NCBI GenBank assembly: GCA_934675625.1
Contig: CAKURH010000056.1
Location: 1-24,681, forward strand
DNA from: an uncultured Kiritimatiellota bacterium
GTDB taxonomy: Bacteria > Verrucomicrobiota > Kiritimatiellia > RFP12 > UBA1067
Reading direction: 5' to 3'
DNA: 24,681 bases
Numbering within the stretch: position 1 is the first letter of the stretch; every line of letters begins with the position of its first letter. The notes under the pieces are model-generated. The model was not told where the DNA came from, made no database searches, and saw nothing but the letters and a program-made list of their open reading frames with translations. The translations under genes were made by a program, and so were the position numbers. Positions 24,188 to 24,681 of this stretch are shown here, in pieces.

Positions 24188-24220
24188 TGCGCCGCGTGTG
24201 TGAATGACACACGTAGCGCA
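24188..24220 (-). other. Strong hairpin at the end of the structured RNA
   Basis: A 7-bp stem (CGUGUGU with ACACACG) closed by CAUUC, extended by a further 5-bp stem (UGCGC with GCGCA) across a 2x2 internal loop. No U-tract follows on the minus strand, so it is not a standard intrinsic terminator. It could stabilise a 3' end. Confidence 0.6.
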
Positions 24221-24542
24221 CAGCTCGTATTTCACTTCAGCAATAGAAATTTCCGGTTTCTCACGAAGTTACTTTACGTACCTGTGCGTACGCTGCCCGC
24301 CGTCGCGCCTCGCGGCGTTTCGGCGGACAGGCCGGATCCTTTTGGGATTCCCGGCCCCTTGGTTTGGTTGCCCTTTGCTGCGACAGCCTCTTCCAAGGTT
24401 CTGCCCTCGGTTCAGACACGACAGGTTGCCCTGCACGAACTTCAGGCCGGGAGCTGACGTCAGGTGCCCGTCAGCCGTTGTCAAAGATCAATCACGGTTT
24501 AAGACCGCGCACTGAACGAAGCACCGCCCATCCAGCAAATCT
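24188..24542 (-). ncRNA. Candidate structured RNA of unknown family
   Basis: About 355 nt on the minus strand, starting at the expected start site of a near-consensus promoter. Visible helices (plus coordinates): CGGT/ACCG at 24495-24507; CTGACG/CGTCAG at 24454-24474; TCCCGGCC/GGCCGGGA, 8 bp, joining 24445-24452 with 24349-24356; GUUC/GAAC at 24410-24440 enclosing CAGG-GCAA-CCUG, a GNRA hairpin; CCUUGG/CCAAGG at 24357-24398; an 8-bp stem at 24295-24328 capped by CGCC-GCGA-GGCG, a second GNRA loop; GCGUAC/GUACGU at 24276-24293; and the hairpin at 24188-24220. I compared it from memory with RNase P, tmRNA, 6S and SRP RNA signatures and found none. It could be an independent RNA or a long leader for the glycosyltransferase. 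The 3' end is not defined. Confidence 0.5.
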
Positions 24543-24548
24543 GCGCAA

Positions 24549-24578
24549 ATTATATCACTTTCCGCCAAACGCCGTCAA
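24549..24578 (-). promoter_or_regulatory. Near-consensus promoter of the structured RNA
   Basis: Minus strand TTGACG (24578-24573), 18 bases, TATAAT (24554-24549), with TGA directly before TATAAT (extended -10). It is the strongest promoter match in the window. The predicted start is the A at 24542. The GTGATATAATT block is shared with the element upstream of the ABC ATPase. Confidence 0.75.
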
Positions 24579-24681
24579 ATCGAACTGTACCTCCCTCCGG
24601 GGACCGCGATTCGTTAGAATAGTGTGCACCCAACCAAGAAAGCAGGTTCTTTCGAGAGGGGCCCGTTCGTCAAATGCTGTG

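Noticed and set aside
24269..24484. A 71-codon minus-strand open frame inside the structured RNA
   Set aside because: It has no ribosome site, its Arg/Gly/Asn-rich peptide resembles no family, and it lies on strong hairpins. RNA structure explains the sequence better.
24188..24542. Housekeeping RNA identity (RNase P, tmRNA, 6S, SRP RNA)
   Set aside because: The size and promoter fit, but the conserved cores (for example GGAAAGUCC of RNase P, the tRNA-like ends of tmRNA, the GGAAGGAAGCAGCC-type SRP loop) are not seen. Only a covariance-model search could settle this.

Overview
The window reads as a high-GC bacterial chromosome fragment. Every supported protein gene lies on the minus strand, so transcription runs from high to low coordinates. 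No taxonomic marker is present. The mix of a membrane-anchored Ser/Thr kinase, a DUF3857/transglutaminase giant, a GldA/GldG-type ABC cassette with DUF4340, a repeat protein rich in Trp-Pro motifs and in-frame minisatellites suggests the PVC group, perhaps Verrucomicrobiota/Kiritimatiellota. That assignment is inference from gene style. The odd length and the absence of complete genes at both ends suggest a whole contig.

Layout in transcription order. (1) 24681-24020 has no protein gene. It holds a near-consensus promoter and about 350 nt of strongly structured RNA that matches no family I recognise. (2) 24019-23300 is a family-25-type glycosyltransferase. (3) 23228-20118 is a large polytopic membrane protein with a TPR tail, apparently started from a leaderless promoter. 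(4) 20081-16971 is a compact restriction-modification system: two paralogous cytosine-5 DNA methyltransferases and an HNH endonuclease, translationally coupled. (5) 16969-11887 holds a WP-motif repeat protein and a 1279-residue tandem DUF3857/transglutaminase protein. Both carry low-complexity minisatellites inserted in frame. (6) 11871-7422 is an ABC ATPase, an ABC-2 permease fused to a GldG-type domain, and a DUF4340 protein, all joined by ATGA overlaps. (7) 7332-88 is an operon led by guaB with a clear sigma70-type promoter, followed by a secreted protein of unknown function, signal peptidase I, a Ser/Thr protein kinase with a transmembrane anchor, and a PLP-dependent aminotransferase.

How the parts fit: the cassettes in (5) and (6) look like envelope or export functions (periplasmic proteins plus an ABC exporter). 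The guaB operon mixes housekeeping nucleotide synthesis with envelope protein processing and signalling. The restriction-modification block has visibly lower GC than its neighbours and looks acquired. The most unusual items are the unassigned structured RNA, the coding minisatellites, the tandem DUF3857 protein whose second transglutaminase module has lost its cysteine, and the two-methyltransferase/HNH system.
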